Positions 44,036 through 55,200 of a DNA stretch of 64,000 nucleotides are shown one piece after another. Under the pieces are notes generated by a model that saw nothing but the letters and a program-made list of their open reading frames with translations, was not told the DNA's origin and did no database searches. The first letter of the stretch is position 1; the number at the start of each line of letters is the position of its first letter. Position numbers and translations under genes: made by a program. The DNA is from Bacillota bacterium (lineage in GTDB: Bacteria > Bacillota > Bacilli > Alicyclobacillales > SLC66), in the NCBI GenBank assembly GCA_021828865.1, contig JAJZCW010000002.1, positions 120,392-184,391 of the forward strand, read 5' to 3'.

Positions 44036-44929
44036 ATGATGATCAAGAAACTCTCAAAGTTTGGAATCGCGACTGGAGGCACGATCCTTATTACACTAAG
44101 CCTCATGGCATCAAGCGCTTTGGCAGACAACAATAACCAGAACTTTGTCGCCACCTATAATCAAAATGCACAACAAGAAGCCAGCCTTCAACAAAAAGCA
44201 CTGGCATTAGGAGTCAATAGCCCCTCCATCGCCTCCATCAATTCCACTGTTCAATTGATCAATACGGAAATTTCTTCGCTTTATACAGCGGAACAGGCAC
44301 TTGCCAATACCAAACCAGTAACGGCAACCATACTCTCTCCCACTCTAACACATACGGATTGGGAAAATAAGATTAATCAACTGAAGCCATCTCTCCAAAA
44401 TAATGCTAAATATCGCAATGGCAATCATGAAGATGATTCTGGAAATGGAAAACAAGCCGGTATTAAAGAATGGCAAGTGAAACAATCAAGATCACTGAAT
44501 CAATATTGGAACACTCATCCTTATAACGGAGCGCTCACATCACTACAATCCAGCATACTGCATCTACAAAAATCTGCGATCCATTACTTAAACGAATGGA
44601 TCACCCTTACCGCTCAGACTTCCAATCCTAGCGCGCCTGCTTCCATCTCTGGATTAACTTACGCCCTAGGCACTATTGCCGTACCAGCACTTGGAGCTAC
44701 TTCAGTCGTGGATAATGTAGCAGTCATCCCCATTGTCAAAAGTGCAAATGGCACTATCCTTAGTGATTCCGGGTTCTACACATTATCAGGACCAAACGGT
44801 GCAACCGGCGTCACCATCAACTCGACATCGGGAGAATTATTTGTTTCACCAGGGGCCACTGTTGGCACTTACACCGTTACCTATGTTCAAGATGGGGTTG
44901 CACAAGCTGTCAACATCAATGTCGTTTGA
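44036..44929 (+). CDS. Secreted coiled-coil protein with Ig/cadherin-like C-terminus
   Basis: The ~297-residue protein starts at ATG 44036 or 44039 behind AAAGGAGG. A signal peptide (TGGTILITLSLMASSALA) precedes a helical, Gln/Asn-rich region (~30-200). The last ~80 residues are beta-rich and Thr/Gly-rich (GPNGATGVTINSTSGELFVS then PGATVGTYTVTYV), like putative Ig or cadherin-like domains of surface proteins. No family is firm. In style it resembles the secreted protein at 21456-22292, but no SinR-type dyad lies upstream. It is monocistronic with a strong terminator. Confidence 0.7.
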   Translation: MMIKKLSKFGIATGGTILITLSLMASSALADNNNQNFVATYNQNAQQEASLQQKALALGVNSPSIASINSTVQLINTEISSLYTAEQALANTKPVTATILSPTLTHTDWENKINQLKPSLQNNAKYRNGNHEDDSGNGKQAGIKEWQVKQSRSLNQYWNTHPYNGALTSLQSSILHLQKSAIHYLNEWITLTAQTSNPSAPASISGLTYALGTIAVPALGATSVVDNVAVIPIVKSANGTILSDSGFYTLSGPNGATGVTINSTSGELFVSPGATVGTYTVTYVQDGVAQAVNINVV

Positions 44930-44946
44930 TTATTTGGTCCTATCAT

Positions 44947-44988
44947 GAAAGAAAGGCGATCAGTTCCCCACTGATTCGCCTTTCTTTC
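44947..44988 (+). terminator. Strong terminator
   Basis: GAAAGAAAGGCGATCAG pairs with CTGATTCGCCTTTCTTTC with a single-base bulge, 18 bases after the 44929 stop. Confidence 0.85.
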
Positions 44989-45253
44989 AAACTATTCAAG
45001 GCGGGATTTACGAATATTTCGCACTTGAACGGCAGAATGAACTTATGAACCTGAGAGCGCAGGCCTGTACATCAATAACTCTTATTTCATTCATGTACTC
45101 ATTATCAAATTTATACAGTATTTCTTCAGGCTTCGGGTATTATAATGCGTTTGGCAAGATGCATAAGAGAAATAATGAACAGCTACACGATGGTGAGACT
45201 AAAGTACTCATTCTTATGCCACTATTGCCTAACAAGAGAGAAGAGGTGCAACC
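44989..45253. other. Intergenic region upstream of the aldolase gene
   Basis: No convincing gene is seen. A 70-codon frame (45045-45257) overlaps the aldolase start and lacks a ribosome site. A TATAAT at 45141-45146 may be the -10 of the aldolase gene; its -35 is unclear. Confidence 0.4.
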
Positions 45254-45922
45254 ATGACACAAATCGGACAAGCAAAAAAAGAACTGATTCAAATCGCGAC
45301 AACTTTAAAACAAACAGGATTGATGTTCAGAGGGAATCATGCCAATCTTTCCGCAAGATTGGATCCAGTTACCATGATCATGACGCGCGGAGGAAATGTA
45401 GACCATTTGGATGAAGATAGCTTTGCGATCATTCGAACAGACGGTACTATTTTGGAAGGAGAAGTGATGCCTGCCCAAGCTGAGATCATCCAAATGCATG
45501 CAGCTGTATACAAGGCAAGGCAATCCGTTGGTGGCATCATTCATACTCATGCGCCGCATGCCACCGCATTTGCACTTGCTCATGAAGAAATCCCCATTGT
45601 CTATGAACCACTCATGCGTTTTGGAATCACAGAAGCAATTCCTGTGATTGCCTGGGCCCCTCGAGGCTCGGATGCTTCAGTTATGGGCATCATCGACGCT
45701 GTGAATACAAAACCTGGAATTGCCGCAGTGCTCCTCGCCAATCACGGGGTGCTCGCATTTGGTAAATCACCGACAGAAACCGCCCAGTTACTCGCTACAT
45801 TAGATGAGGCTGCCGAACTTATACTGCAAGCACGGCTGATCGGCGGAGAAAAACCACTCCCGAGCCAAGCATTTGAGCAGATCGAGGAACGAAAAAGAGA
45901 ATTTGAAACAGCGAACGCATAA
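45254..45922 (+). CDS. Class II aldolase/adducin-family protein (AraD/FucA-like)
   Basis: This 222-residue zinc enzyme of the L-fuculose-phosphate aldolase/L-ribulose-phosphate 4-epimerase family starts at ATG 45254 after GAGGTG. The zinc ligands are in HTHAPHATA and the later ANHGVLAFG. The catalytic Glu is likely in PAQAEIIQMH. The GNHANLSAR loop binds phosphate. Cleavage of a sugar phosphate to dihydroxyacetone phosphate and an aldehyde is typical, but methylthioribulose-phosphate dehydratase-like members also exist. It is isolated, with no sugar kinase adjacent. Confidence 0.88.
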   Translation: MTQIGQAKKELIQIATTLKQTGLMFRGNHANLSARLDPVTMIMTRGGNVDHLDEDSFAIIRTDGTILEGEVMPAQAEIIQMHAAVYKARQSVGGIIHTHAPHATAFALAHEEIPIVYEPLMRFGITEAIPVIAWAPRGSDASVMGIIDAVNTKPGIAAVLLANHGVLAFGKSPTETAQLLATLDEAAELILQARLIGGEKPLPSQAFEQIEERKREFETANA

Positions 45923-45932
45923 TCTTTCAATC

Positions 45933-45968
45933 AAAAAGCAGGTGCTGTGTTTCCAACACCTGCTTTTT
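45933..45968. terminator. Bidirectional terminator
   Basis: AAAAAGCAGGTG and CACCTGCTTTTT form a 12-bp stem with A and T flanks, serving the aldolase gene and the converging kimA. Confidence 0.88.
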
Positions 45969-45972
45969 CACA

Positions 45973-47853
45973 TCAGCGTGACAATCGATAGGGAACCGTA
46001 ATCACCTTGACTGACTTGTTGAAAATCAACCACGCCAAGAGCCAGCCTGCTGTCTTGCTGTGTAACAGTGAGTGCCACCAACGGCTGGTCAAAAACTGTG
46101 GAATCACCATGGTGATATCGGAAGAATCATATTGGTTCAACTCATATTCCACAAATCGCTGAAGGCGTCTTGCCACCGACCGATACTGCGAATTGATGAC
46201 CACGAGGCGGATGTTGGAATGGAGTTGCTCCCATTCTGACTCAATTTTTTGCGATGCTTGCTTCATTCCTTCTTCTGAATCTGCGGTCACCACGTGCACT
46301 GCAATCACATTATCAAAATGGCTCACCGCATATTGAAGCGCTGCGACCGATGCTCTATTCACCGAAGCAATCGGGACGATGGTCAAGCCAGGCGAATATT
46401 TGCTGAAAGGAACGGCAAAATCGTATTTCAAATCTACTTTAACCTGTTCATAGTGTCGTTTGATTTTCGTGAACATAAATACCATGATAGGAACGCCGAT
46501 CAACACCAACCAGGCGCCGTCAAAGAAGCGCGTAATACCAAAAATCAGGCAGGCGGCTGCGGTCAGCGTCAAACCAACCATGCTTCCAATAGCCGTGAGC
46601 ACCCAATGACGTCCCCGCTCGCGAAATAGCCTCACTACCATGCCAAGCTGCGAAACGGTAAACGTATAAAAAACAGACACGCCATATAGTGCAATGAGGC
46701 GCCCAATTTTCGCATCGAAGGCAAAGGTGAGCAGTAGCGAAATGAACGTTAAAAACACGATGCCATTACTGTATACCAACCGATCCCCCTTATGGAGAAT
46801 CCAACGCGGCATAAAACCATCACGGGCCATTGACGACCAAAGCGCCGGGCACCCGGTAAAGGCTGTATTGGCGGCAATGATCAAGATGGACATCGTGGCG
46901 ATGGAAATCACAAAGCTGACGATATAGCCAAGGCCGTGCAAACCGAAAATCATGATCGATTCCTGCTGAATAAGTGGAACATCCGGATTATACTGTAAGC
47001 CATGTAATAGTGCTAATCCTGACACAATCAAAAATAGCAGGCTGAGCGTACCGACCAGTGTCAATAACAGGCGTTGTGCTCTTTTTGGAGATGGTTCCTT
47101 AAATATGGGCACAGAGTTCGATACCGCTTCAATTCCCGTTAAGGCGCTACAGCCATTGGCAAACATGCGCAAAAATAAAAATAGGGACATCCCACTGACT
47201 GCTTGCATGCCGTTAATGCTTGGAAAATGGATGTGCCCCGGATGGGAAACTGCATTGATTACTCCCACCGCACCAAGTATGAAAATGCTCAAAATAAACA
47301 AATAAGTAAACGGAATAAATATACTCGCTGATTCGCCCGTTCCCCGCAGGTTGATGATCATGATCAACAGGGTGAGCAACACGTTAAAAAGCAGTTTATG
47401 GTGCATGACAAAAGGAATAAAGGGAGCAATCGCATCTACACCAGAAGCGATGGAAACCGCCACCGTCAACGTATAGCCGATGATTAGCGTAGATGCTGCT
47501 GACAACCCCCAAAATTGCCCTAAATCATTCAGACCGATTGAATATGCCCCACCACCCATGGGGTAGTGGCTAATAATATTACGATAAGCGAGGAAAAGCA
47601 GCAACGCGAGTCCCGCAATAATGATCGTACCTACTAGGGAAAAGCCAAGTACATTGGCCACATAAGTAGCCGATGCACCTGCCCCAATGATGGAGGCCAG
47701 GATAAATTCCATCTGGTCTGTCGCATAGGCAACGCTGGACAACGCATCAGGTGTTAAGATGGCCATCCCTCGAAAAATGCCAATTCGCACATGTTGGCTT
47801 TCACGCGTTTTGAGCGGACGCCCCACCAGCAAGCGTTTTATTCCGTAAATCAT
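45973..47853 (-). CDS. kimA: KimA-type potassium importer (APC superfamily)
   Basis: The 626-residue membrane protein has about twelve helices and a cytosolic C-terminal domain (~475-626). The N-terminus (IKRLLVGRPLK, DALSSVAYATDQ) and the ISHYPMGGGAYS, SSMARDGFMPR and GDRLVYSNGI motifs match B. subtilis KimA (YdaO), a proton-coupled high-affinity K+ importer inhibited by c-di-AMP. In Bacillus the gene is preceded by a c-di-AMP riboswitch; the 112-bp upstream gap here shows no recognisable copy. GGGGA precedes ATG 47853. An amino-acid permease role is less likely. Confidence 0.88.
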   Translation of the reverse strand: MIYGIKRLLVGRPLKTRESQHVRIGIFRGMAILTPDALSSVAYATDQMEFILASIIGAGASATYVANVLGFSLVGTIIIAGLALLLFLAYRNIISHYPMGGGAYSIGLNDLGQFWGLSAASTLIIGYTLTVAVSIASGVDAIAPFIPFVMHHKLLFNVLLTLLIMIINLRGTGESASIFIPFTYLFILSIFILGAVGVINAVSHPGHIHFPSINGMQAVSGMSLFLFLRMFANGCSALTGIEAVSNSVPIFKEPSPKRAQRLLLTLVGTLSLLFLIVSGLALLHGLQYNPDVPLIQQESIMIFGLHGLGYIVSFVISIATMSILIIAANTAFTGCPALWSSMARDGFMPRWILHKGDRLVYSNGIVFLTFISLLLTFAFDAKIGRLIALYGVSVFYTFTVSQLGMVVRLFRERGRHWVLTAIGSMVGLTLTAAACLIFGITRFFDGAWLVLIGVPIMVFMFTKIKRHYEQVKVDLKYDFAVPFSKYSPGLTIVPIASVNRASVAALQYAVSHFDNVIAVHVVTADSEEGMKQASQKIESEWEQLHSNIRLVVINSQYRSVARRLQRFVEYELNQYDSSDITMVIPQFLTSRWWHSLLHSKTAGWLLAWLIFNKSVKVITVPYRLSR

Positions 47854-47965
47854 ATAAAGTTATCCCCAATTCAAGTATGAAATTGCATTTTCGTTAACAT
47901 GGATAAATATAGACGCTCGGTGGTGGTAACGCAATAGCTCGTGAGCACCATCACAAAAACTTTAC

Positions 47966-50191
47966 CTATTTCGCCTTTAGTGACCAAGCGCACGCAAGAA
48001 AATCACCGTGCAAATAAGGAATAAGCAAACCCCATTGCATCAGTTCATCCCCGTTAATCTCCATTTCACTCGTGGCAATAGAAATAAATCGGTTCACTTC
48101 ATCGCCGATCAGCGTCACCTGGTATCGTTTCTTAGCGTCAAGCCCTTGTAGCGGAAGACGTTCCATTGGCGGATTAGGTACTGCTAGTATTTTTACATAG
48201 GTAACAAATGCTTCTTCTTTATTTTCGCTCACATACATCCACGCGGCATCGCGATGATGGTAGGGCGAACGCAACCGATAAAGATCACCCAATAACACGA
48301 TATGCTTTATTTCATGATAAAGATGGATTTGCGATTGAACTTTCCCACGCTCTTCTTCGGATAATTTCCGCGCATCCAGTTCATAACCCAAATTCCCCAT
48401 CATGGCGACGAGTCCGCGCGTTTCAATAGATGTCACGCGACCCACCTGATGATTCGGAACAGCAGAGACGTGGGAACCCATCGTGATCGCAGGATACACG
48501 AGGCTCGTACCAAATTGAATGGACAATCTGGAAATCGCATCCGTATTGTCACTCGTCCAGACTTGCGGCATGTAATAAAGCATACCCGGGTCGAACCTTC
48601 CTCCCCCTCCTGAGCAACTTTCAAACAATATATCGGGGAACATGTTGGTCAACTGCTCAAGCAACCGATACAACCCGAGCATGTAACGATGCGCCACTTC
48701 ACGTTGACGATAGGCAGGCCATCCCACTGATCCTAGTTCTGAAATGTGCCGATTCATATCCCATTTCACGTATCGGATCGGCGCACTTTGAAGCAGTTTC
48801 GTAAGTTGATGTAAAATCGCATCGCAAACCTCTTCCCTGGAAAAATCAAGCACTAGTTGATGGCGACTCAATGACTGATTCCGGGATGGCACATGTAGGC
48901 ACCAATCCGGATGAGCCCGATACAATTCACTGTTTGGCGAGATCATCTCGGGTTCCACCCAAATTCCAAATTGTAGGCCTTGATCGTTGATCGCGCGGAC
49001 GAGCGGCGGAAGCCCATCTGGTAGTTTCTGCAAGTCGACTGTCCAATCTCCTAGAGAACTGCGATCATCATCGCGATGACCAAACCAACCGTCGTCCAGC
49101 ACAAATAGTTCGATTCCAAGTTCCTTGGCGGATTTCCCCAGTTCCAAAAGTGTCTGCTGATCAAATTGAAAATAGGTCGCTTCCCAGTTATTGATCAACA
49201 CTGGTCTAATCTTATCGCGATACTTCCCTCTTACCAGCCTTGTCCGAAAGAGCCGATGAAATTCGCGGGACAAGCCTCCTAATCCCTCTTTTGAATAGAC
49301 AAGTAACGCCTCTGGTGCCTGAAATCCCTCTCCAGGCTCCAGTACCCACTCAAAGTCAAACGGATTGATGCCCGCCAACACCCTAGTGTTATCGTATTGA
49401 TCGACGTCAGCCGTCATTTGAAAGTTTCCGCTGTACACAAGCGAGACTCCTATTGCTTCTCCATATACTTCAGTGGTGTTCTTTCTGACTAGCGCCATAA
49501 AAGGATTTTCCTGATGACTGCTCGCCCCTCTTCTGCTTTCCATTTGATGCACAGAGCGTTCAAGCGGTACCCTCACCAACTCCCTCTCGCGTACGTGAGC
49601 GCCGGGAAGATGGATCAGGTCATATTCCGCATCTGGCAAATCCATCGCCGCAGAATGTACACGCCGAAGCATAATCCTCTCTGTCCCATGATTGGCAACA
49701 AAAACAGAACGGGCGATGACAGCATGGTTAGTAAACGCTGTGTAGCACAGTGTGACCACGAGGCCTTTTAACGCATCTTCCAAATCCACTTCAAGTGTGG
49801 TAGCTTCGCTTGCCTCTTCGATGTAAGTGGCTGGCAAACCGCGCAATACTGGTTTCCCAGGAAATATGCGATGGCGCTGATACCTTAATTCTATCAGTGT
49901 CGAACCGTCTTCAAACTTTGCTTCTATCGCAGGCAAGCGAAAATCCGAGGTCCCATAGACAGGATATTCTTGTGGTAATGTATCGAGTGAAAAATGGTCA
50001 TCGCTTGGGTCCGGATTCGGTGAAAATGAGCGCGCCATGGTGACGAACGGCTGGGCAATGGTTGGTTGAGACAATCGACCGCCATAATAGCGATGAGCTA
50101 GATAAGCATCTTTATCAATTTCAAAGAGATAACTACTAGAACCTGCTTGTAAATGAAATTGTTTTGTTTTTTCATCATATAAAATTGGCAC
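47966..50191 (-). CDS. Alpha-galactosidase, GH36
   Basis: The 741-residue cytosolic enzyme releases terminal alpha-1,6-galactose from melibiose or raffinose-type sugars. The beta-sandwich N-domain is followed by the GH36 barrel. The nucleophile Asp is in RYVKWDMNRHI, and the acid/base Asp lies in VWTSDNTDAISR after the ESCSGGGGRFD motif. Length matches bacterial GH36 enzymes of ~720-745 residues. GTG 50191 is six bases after AGAGGTG; GTG 50200 overlaps that site. There is no transporter beside it. Confidence 0.94.
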   Translation of the reverse strand: MPILYDEKTKQFHLQAGSSSYLFEIDKDAYLAHRYYGGRLSQPTIAQPFVTMARSFSPNPDPSDDHFSLDTLPQEYPVYGTSDFRLPAIEAKFEDGSTLIELRYQRHRIFPGKPVLRGLPATYIEEASEATTLEVDLEDALKGLVVTLCYTAFTNHAVIARSVFVANHGTERIMLRRVHSAAMDLPDAEYDLIHLPGAHVRERELVRVPLERSVHQMESRRGASSHQENPFMALVRKNTTEVYGEAIGVSLVYSGNFQMTADVDQYDNTRVLAGINPFDFEWVLEPGEGFQAPEALLVYSKEGLGGLSREFHRLFRTRLVRGKYRDKIRPVLINNWEATYFQFDQQTLLELGKSAKELGIELFVLDDGWFGHRDDDRSSLGDWTVDLQKLPDGLPPLVRAINDQGLQFGIWVEPEMISPNSELYRAHPDWCLHVPSRNQSLSRHQLVLDFSREEVCDAILHQLTKLLQSAPIRYVKWDMNRHISELGSVGWPAYRQREVAHRYMLGLYRLLEQLTNMFPDILFESCSGGGGRFDPGMLYYMPQVWTSDNTDAISRLSIQFGTSLVYPAITMGSHVSAVPNHQVGRVTSIETRGLVAMMGNLGYELDARKLSEEERGKVQSQIHLYHEIKHIVLLGDLYRLRSPYHHRDAAWMYVSENKEEAFVTYVKILAVPNPPMERLPLQGLDAKKRYQVTLIGDEVNRFISIATSEMEINGDELMQWGLLIPYLHGDFLACAWSLKAK

Positions 50192-50283
50192 AGGCAACAC
50201 CTCTTGACGTTAAGTATCCATTACGCCTATCTTTTTACTTCATAGCAACTACATCAAGATAGAAAACCCATCGTCTCCACTGC

Positions 50284-51222
50284 TTATATCGCTCTCGAAA
50301 CCTGGTCCGTCTCCACATTTTGGTTCTTCCCTTTACGATTGACCATCCAGACTCCTAGCATCATCAAGGCGGCACCCAAAAACTGCGTGATTGTCAAGGT
50401 TTCACCAAGCACTATTCCCGCTATGATCAGCGAAGAGACTGGCACAAAATACATAAATACAGATGCTCTTGCTGGCCCGATCCGATGAACGCCTAAATAG
50501 TAGAACCAATTGGCAAGCACGCTTGGAAATAGCGCAAGGTACACTTGATTCAACCAGAATTTCCAACTAAGGTTTTGGAAATTTAGGCGAAGCAATGATG
50601 GAAACGCAATGATGCCAATTACAATGGCCCCAAAAACCATGGCATATGTCATTACCAAAAACGGATCCACCCGACTCGTGATCCGTTTGCTAAGCAAAGT
50701 ATTCGTTGCCCATAACACAGCAGCCCCTAAAAACAAGCTATCTCCCAACAGCCGTTGCATCCCACCTGTCGAATGCATGAACACAATGGCAGAAAAAAAA
50801 GTCAGCGCACCAATCAGCGTAACGAACAATCCGATTGTTTGATTTCTCCGAAATCGTTCTTTTAAGAAAAACACGGCTAAGATTATCGTGATTGCCGGAC
50901 TAAGAGTGGGGATAATCATACTACCATCAGAAGCGAGTGATAAGGATAACCCGGCAAAAAAAAACAGATTATAGCCTGCTACCCCCACCAATCCTAGCAG
51001 GATGGTTTCCCTCCAAGCTTTTTTGGGTGTGGCAACAAATTGAGGATTTCGCGCTTTTTGGATCAGAATCATCAGTACGCCGATTATCGCGCCAATGCCA
51101 AACCTGAAGAATGCCGCTACGAATGGCGACACAGAATTTTCCGATACTTTTGAGAATACAAAAGCACTGCCCCAAAATATGGAGGTAAGCAACAGTAATG
51201 CATATGTTCCTGCTTTTCCCAT
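50284..51222 (-). CDS. EamA/DMT-superfamily transporter
   Basis: The ~312-residue, ten-helix protein contains two EamA repeats: the first begins SIFWGSAFVFSKV and the second VLWATNTLLSKRI. The family exports amino acids or other metabolites. ATG 51222 follows GGAGGAAG; the frame extends to 51276 without a ribosome site. It lies on the same strand downstream of the kinase/response-regulator pair. The substrate is unknown. Confidence 0.9.
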   Translation of the reverse strand: MGKAGTYALLLLTSIFWGSAFVFSKVSENSVSPFVAAFFRFGIGAIIGVLMILIQKARNPQFVATPKKAWRETILLGLVGVAGYNLFFFAGLSLSLASDGSMIIPTLSPAITIILAVFFLKERFRRNQTIGLFVTLIGALTFFSAIVFMHSTGGMQRLLGDSLFLGAAVLWATNTLLSKRITSRVDPFLVMTYAMVFGAIVIGIIAFPSLLRLNFQNLSWKFWLNQVYLALFPSVLANWFYYLGVHRIGPARASVFMYFVPVSSLIIAGIVLGETLTITQFLGAALMMLGVWMVNRKGKNQNVETDQVSRAI

Positions 51223-51297
51223 GATGACTTCCTCCTGTTTAAATCCCGATTGCTTCGCATTACTTTGCTCTCGCATGGCTAAGTTGTAATAAAAGGA

Positions 51298-52224
51298 TTA
51301 TAATATCACATCACATATTTCATTTCTGCCACTATTTTTTGCCTTGAATAATACCTCATCTGCATTCACTATCAATGATTTTTGCGAGATTTCCGTGTCA
51401 GGAACGATGGACGCCACGCCCTGACTGATTGTCACGTATCTTTTGATGGCGGATTCCGCATGCCGAATTTGAAGCGATAGTACCGTTTCCTGAAAATCCC
51501 TGGCGATTTTAAGTGCACCATCGTGATCAGTGTCCGGAAGCAAGCAAACAAATTCCTCTCCACCATATCGCGCAAACAAATCAGACTTTCTTTTCAGAAT
51601 GCCAGATAGGGCTTGCGCAATTTTGACTAGACAGATATCCCCCTCTAAATGCCCATAATAGTCGTTGTACATCTTAAAATTATCGATATCAATCATAATC
51701 AACGAAAGTGGTAGTGATTCCCGAACTGAGAAACTCCACATCGAGCTGAAATACTCGTCAAAACGTCTACGATTCGGAATTCCTGTGAGTCCGTCAAAAT
51801 ACGAGGTATTCATCAACAAGTCTCGGTATCGCTTTAATTCAAGATGAGTGCGAACACGAGCTTTGATCACCACTGGACTGAATGGTTTGGTGATATAATC
51901 GACGGCCCCAAGTTCAAATCCCTTTACTTCATCATCCTCACCTGATTTTGCAGTAATGAAAATGATGGGGATATTCTTCGTGGCCGGATTGGCCTTAATC
52001 ATGTTACATACCTCATAACCATCCATTCCGGGCATGATGACATCGAGTAATATCAAATCAGGCGGATGATCCGAATTGACGATTTGCAACGCTTTTTCTC
52101 CACTTGTCGCGACCCTGACTGTACACTCCTGCCGCAACAGCGCGCCTAACACAGTAATATTTTCCGGTGAATCATCGACTATCAGGACCGTGCTTTTGCT
52201 CGAAGGTTTTGTATCCATTTCCAT
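51298..52224 (-). CDS. Response regulator with GGDEF output (diguanylate cyclase)
   Basis: The 308-residue protein has a REC domain (~10-125) with the acidic pocket VDDS, phospho-Asp in LILLDVIMPGMDG and the Lys of ITKPFSP. A GGDEF domain (~140-305) has RYGGEEF plus an RxxD product-inhibition site (RKSD). It makes c-di-GMP on phosphorylation. Its ATG is one base after the stop of the hybrid kinase gene, so the two form a two-component pair. Confidence 0.94.
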   Translation of the reverse strand: MEMDTKPSSKSTVLIVDDSPENITVLGALLRQECTVRVATSGEKALQIVNSDHPPDLILLDVIMPGMDGYEVCNMIKANPATKNIPIIFITAKSGEDDEVKGFELGAVDYITKPFSPVVIKARVRTHLELKRYRDLLMNTSYFDGLTGIPNRRRFDEYFSSMWSFSVRESLPLSLIMIDIDNFKMYNDYYGHLEGDICLVKIAQALSGILKRKSDLFARYGGEEFVCLLPDTDHDGALKIARDFQETVLSLQIRHAESAIKRYVTISQGVASIVPDTEISQKSLIVNADEVLFKAKNSGRNEICDVIL

Positions 52225-52225
52225 G

Positions 52226-55200
52226 TCACCTCGTTGTTAAATTCAACCCTTGCACCACCATTTGCAGTGATTGTTTGGCAGAATCAAAGTCATAATGATT
52301 GATTTGCTCTTCCAATCTCTTTATCTCTGTACTCGCAAATGAACCCAATTGCTTTTTGAGCGACTCCAACGCGTGCACCGCATCAATATTATCATCGTTT
52401 AGCAACTGTTCGAGTTCCTTAATCTGCTCAGTCACTTCGCTAGGATCAAAGTTGGTCGGTGTACCTAGCATTTCAATTTCGGAGCTAGCCATTACATTTT
52501 TCAGTGTATCTAGTGAATCCAACACCGCATGAAGTTCACGATCCAGCGCATCCAGTAGTTCATCCATTTCCGGTTTAGAGGTTTTATATTTTTCTGCAAT
52601 GGAATCCTCGATGACGTGCGCCGCGCGATACACACCAGGTATGGAAAGATTGCCAGCTACGCCTTTTAACGTGTGGACAAAGCGAACCGCTGACTCAAAG
52701 TCCCCCTTTTCCAGTGCCTGATGGACAGCTTCCATCGTATCTGTGTATTTATCGCGAAAATCCACCAATAATCGGAGGTACAACGATTCGTTACCATTTA
52801 CCCTTTTTAGTCCTGAATGAATATCCACTCCCAGGATTTCTTCGGGCAATAAACGATGGTGCTCATCAGACTGTCGTCTCTCTGCACTAGTCACAGTGGG
52901 GGTAATATACCTCGATACCACTTCCACCAGTTGCTCGACGTCAATCGGTTTGCTGACATAATCGTTCATTCCTGCCGCCAAACACTCTTCCTTCGCCCCC
53001 TGCATGGCATGGGCCGTCATGGCAACAACCGGCAATGCGCTATATTGGGGGATTTTCCTCAGTTGGCGGGTCGCCTCGTAGCCGTCCATGACCGGCATCT
53101 GCACGTCCATCAGCACCAAGTCATAGTGGTTGCCAGTGATTTTATGGATAGCTTCCATGCCGTTATCGGCAATTTCAATTTCCATTCCCAATCCAGTCAA
53201 AACTTCAGTCGCGACTTGCTGATTAAAAAGATTATCTTCGACCAGCAACACGTTTACACCATCGAAGCGATAGATGACGGTATCTGATGACCGTATACTA
53301 CGATTATTGGTAACAGCCAAATCGGTTCTATTAAAGGCATGCATAATGGTATTGAATAAGAGGGATTGGTTGACAGGCTTCATCAAGTAGGAATTGACAC
53401 CCACTTTTTCTGCCTTTTGAACAATTTCCTCCCTGCCAAAGGCGGATACCATAAAAATTAATGGGGTTTGATTTAAGCCTGTATCCTTCAAAATGATCTC
53501 TGCCGCATCAATCCCATCCATCTCCGGCATCTTCCAATCCATCAGCACCAGATCATATGGTCTACCGCCAGACGAGCGCTTCAATTCCTGAATCGCTTCA
53601 CGACCTGATGCCACAGAATTGGCTTCAAAATGGAACGAGCGAATCTGTTCTGTCAGCACTTCTCTCGCAATGTCGTTGTCGTCGACAATCAGCACCTTTA
53701 AGCCTTTCATATCATCCGGCGCCTGAAGCTTTAATTCATTGGCCTCCTGCTGTCTGGCCAAACGTGCGGTGAAGCTGAACGTACTTCCCTCTCCTGGCGT
53801 ACTTTCCACCACTATTTCGCCGTCCATCATTTCCACCAGGTGCTTACTGATCGTCAATCCAAGCCCCGTACCGCCAAACCTTCTCGTGACAGAAGTATCC
53901 GCTTGAGTAAACGCTGTAAACAGCTTCTCCATCTGGCTTTTCGTCATGCCAATACCGGTATCTTTAATGCTGAATTGGATCACGCATTCATCTGCGTCCT
54001 TCTCCACTAATTGTGCCTTGATCAAAATCGAACCTTGCTCAGTAAATTTGACTGCATTATTGGCCAAATTGGTAAGGACTTGTCCCAAACGCAAGGGATC
54101 ACCAATGAGCGCATGCGGAACATCCCCTGCGATATCACTGAGGATTTCCAAGCCCTTTTTTTCACCTTCCACTGTGATCATGTTGACGATATTGTTGACT
54201 ACATCATCCAACCGGAAGTCGATCTTTTCAAGTTCCATGCGGCCCGCTTCAATTTTTGAAAAATCCAATATATCGTTAATAATGCCTAATAACGATTTTG
54301 CCGATATTTCAATCTTTTTTATGTAATCGTATTGCTTAGCGGTAAGTTCCGTTTTCAGCGCAAGATTGGAAAAGCCGATAATCGCGTTCATCGGGGTACG
54401 GATTTCATGACTCATATTCGCTAAAAAATCACTTTTGGCGCGAGCGGCCGATTCCGCAGCGTCTTTGGCGTTTTTCAACTCCTCCGTACGACTTTCAATC
54501 ATCTCTTCCAAGTGCATCCTATATTCTTCTAATTCAGTCACATCCCTGATGCACTCAATCGCCCCCACAATATTTCCGGAAGCATCGTAAATGGGGCGTG
54601 CCCATGCCGATAAACGACGATTCTCCCCGCGCACCACAGTCACTTTACTTTCCCCAATCAATATATCCCCATCGCGGGAGAGCATCACATACTCTTTTTC
54701 AATCTCTTCTTGCGGAAGCAGGACCAAATCAATAATAATCGGTCGTTTTTCTCCCTGATAAAAAGCTTTTGAATACTCATAATCGCCTTTTCCCAGCATT
54801 TCTTCCGCCTTGTAGCCGGTCATCTTCTCCACTTCACGGTTCCATGCGATCACATGTCCTTCTTTGTCGATGACCAGTGTAGCATCCGGCAAAAAATCGA
54901 TAATATCAGCCAATTGACGCTGTGAACTTTTCAGTTCCTCTTCAGCCCGCTTGCGTTCACTGATATCTGTGATGAACGCGAAAGATCCAACCAGTTGGCC
55001 AGCATTATCCCTAACACTTGTCGCATTAAACTGACAGTCGATTCGTTCGCCATTTTTTCTATAAAGTGCAACTTCATAACTGCGATGATTTTTCTCTGCC
55101 ATACTGACAAGAGATGATCGTAAGATCTTGATATGATCCTCCACCACAAATTCCAAAACGGACATTCCAAACATTTCTTCTCTTGTATAACCGAGCATTA

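Noticed and set aside
45045..45257. 70-codon open frame before the aldolase gene
   Set aside because: It has no ribosome site, a poor composition, and overlaps the aldolase start; treated as non-coding.
47854..47965. Possible ydaO-type c-di-AMP riboswitch upstream of kimA
   Set aside because: The gap is only 112 bp and none of the conserved riboswitch segments is recognisable.
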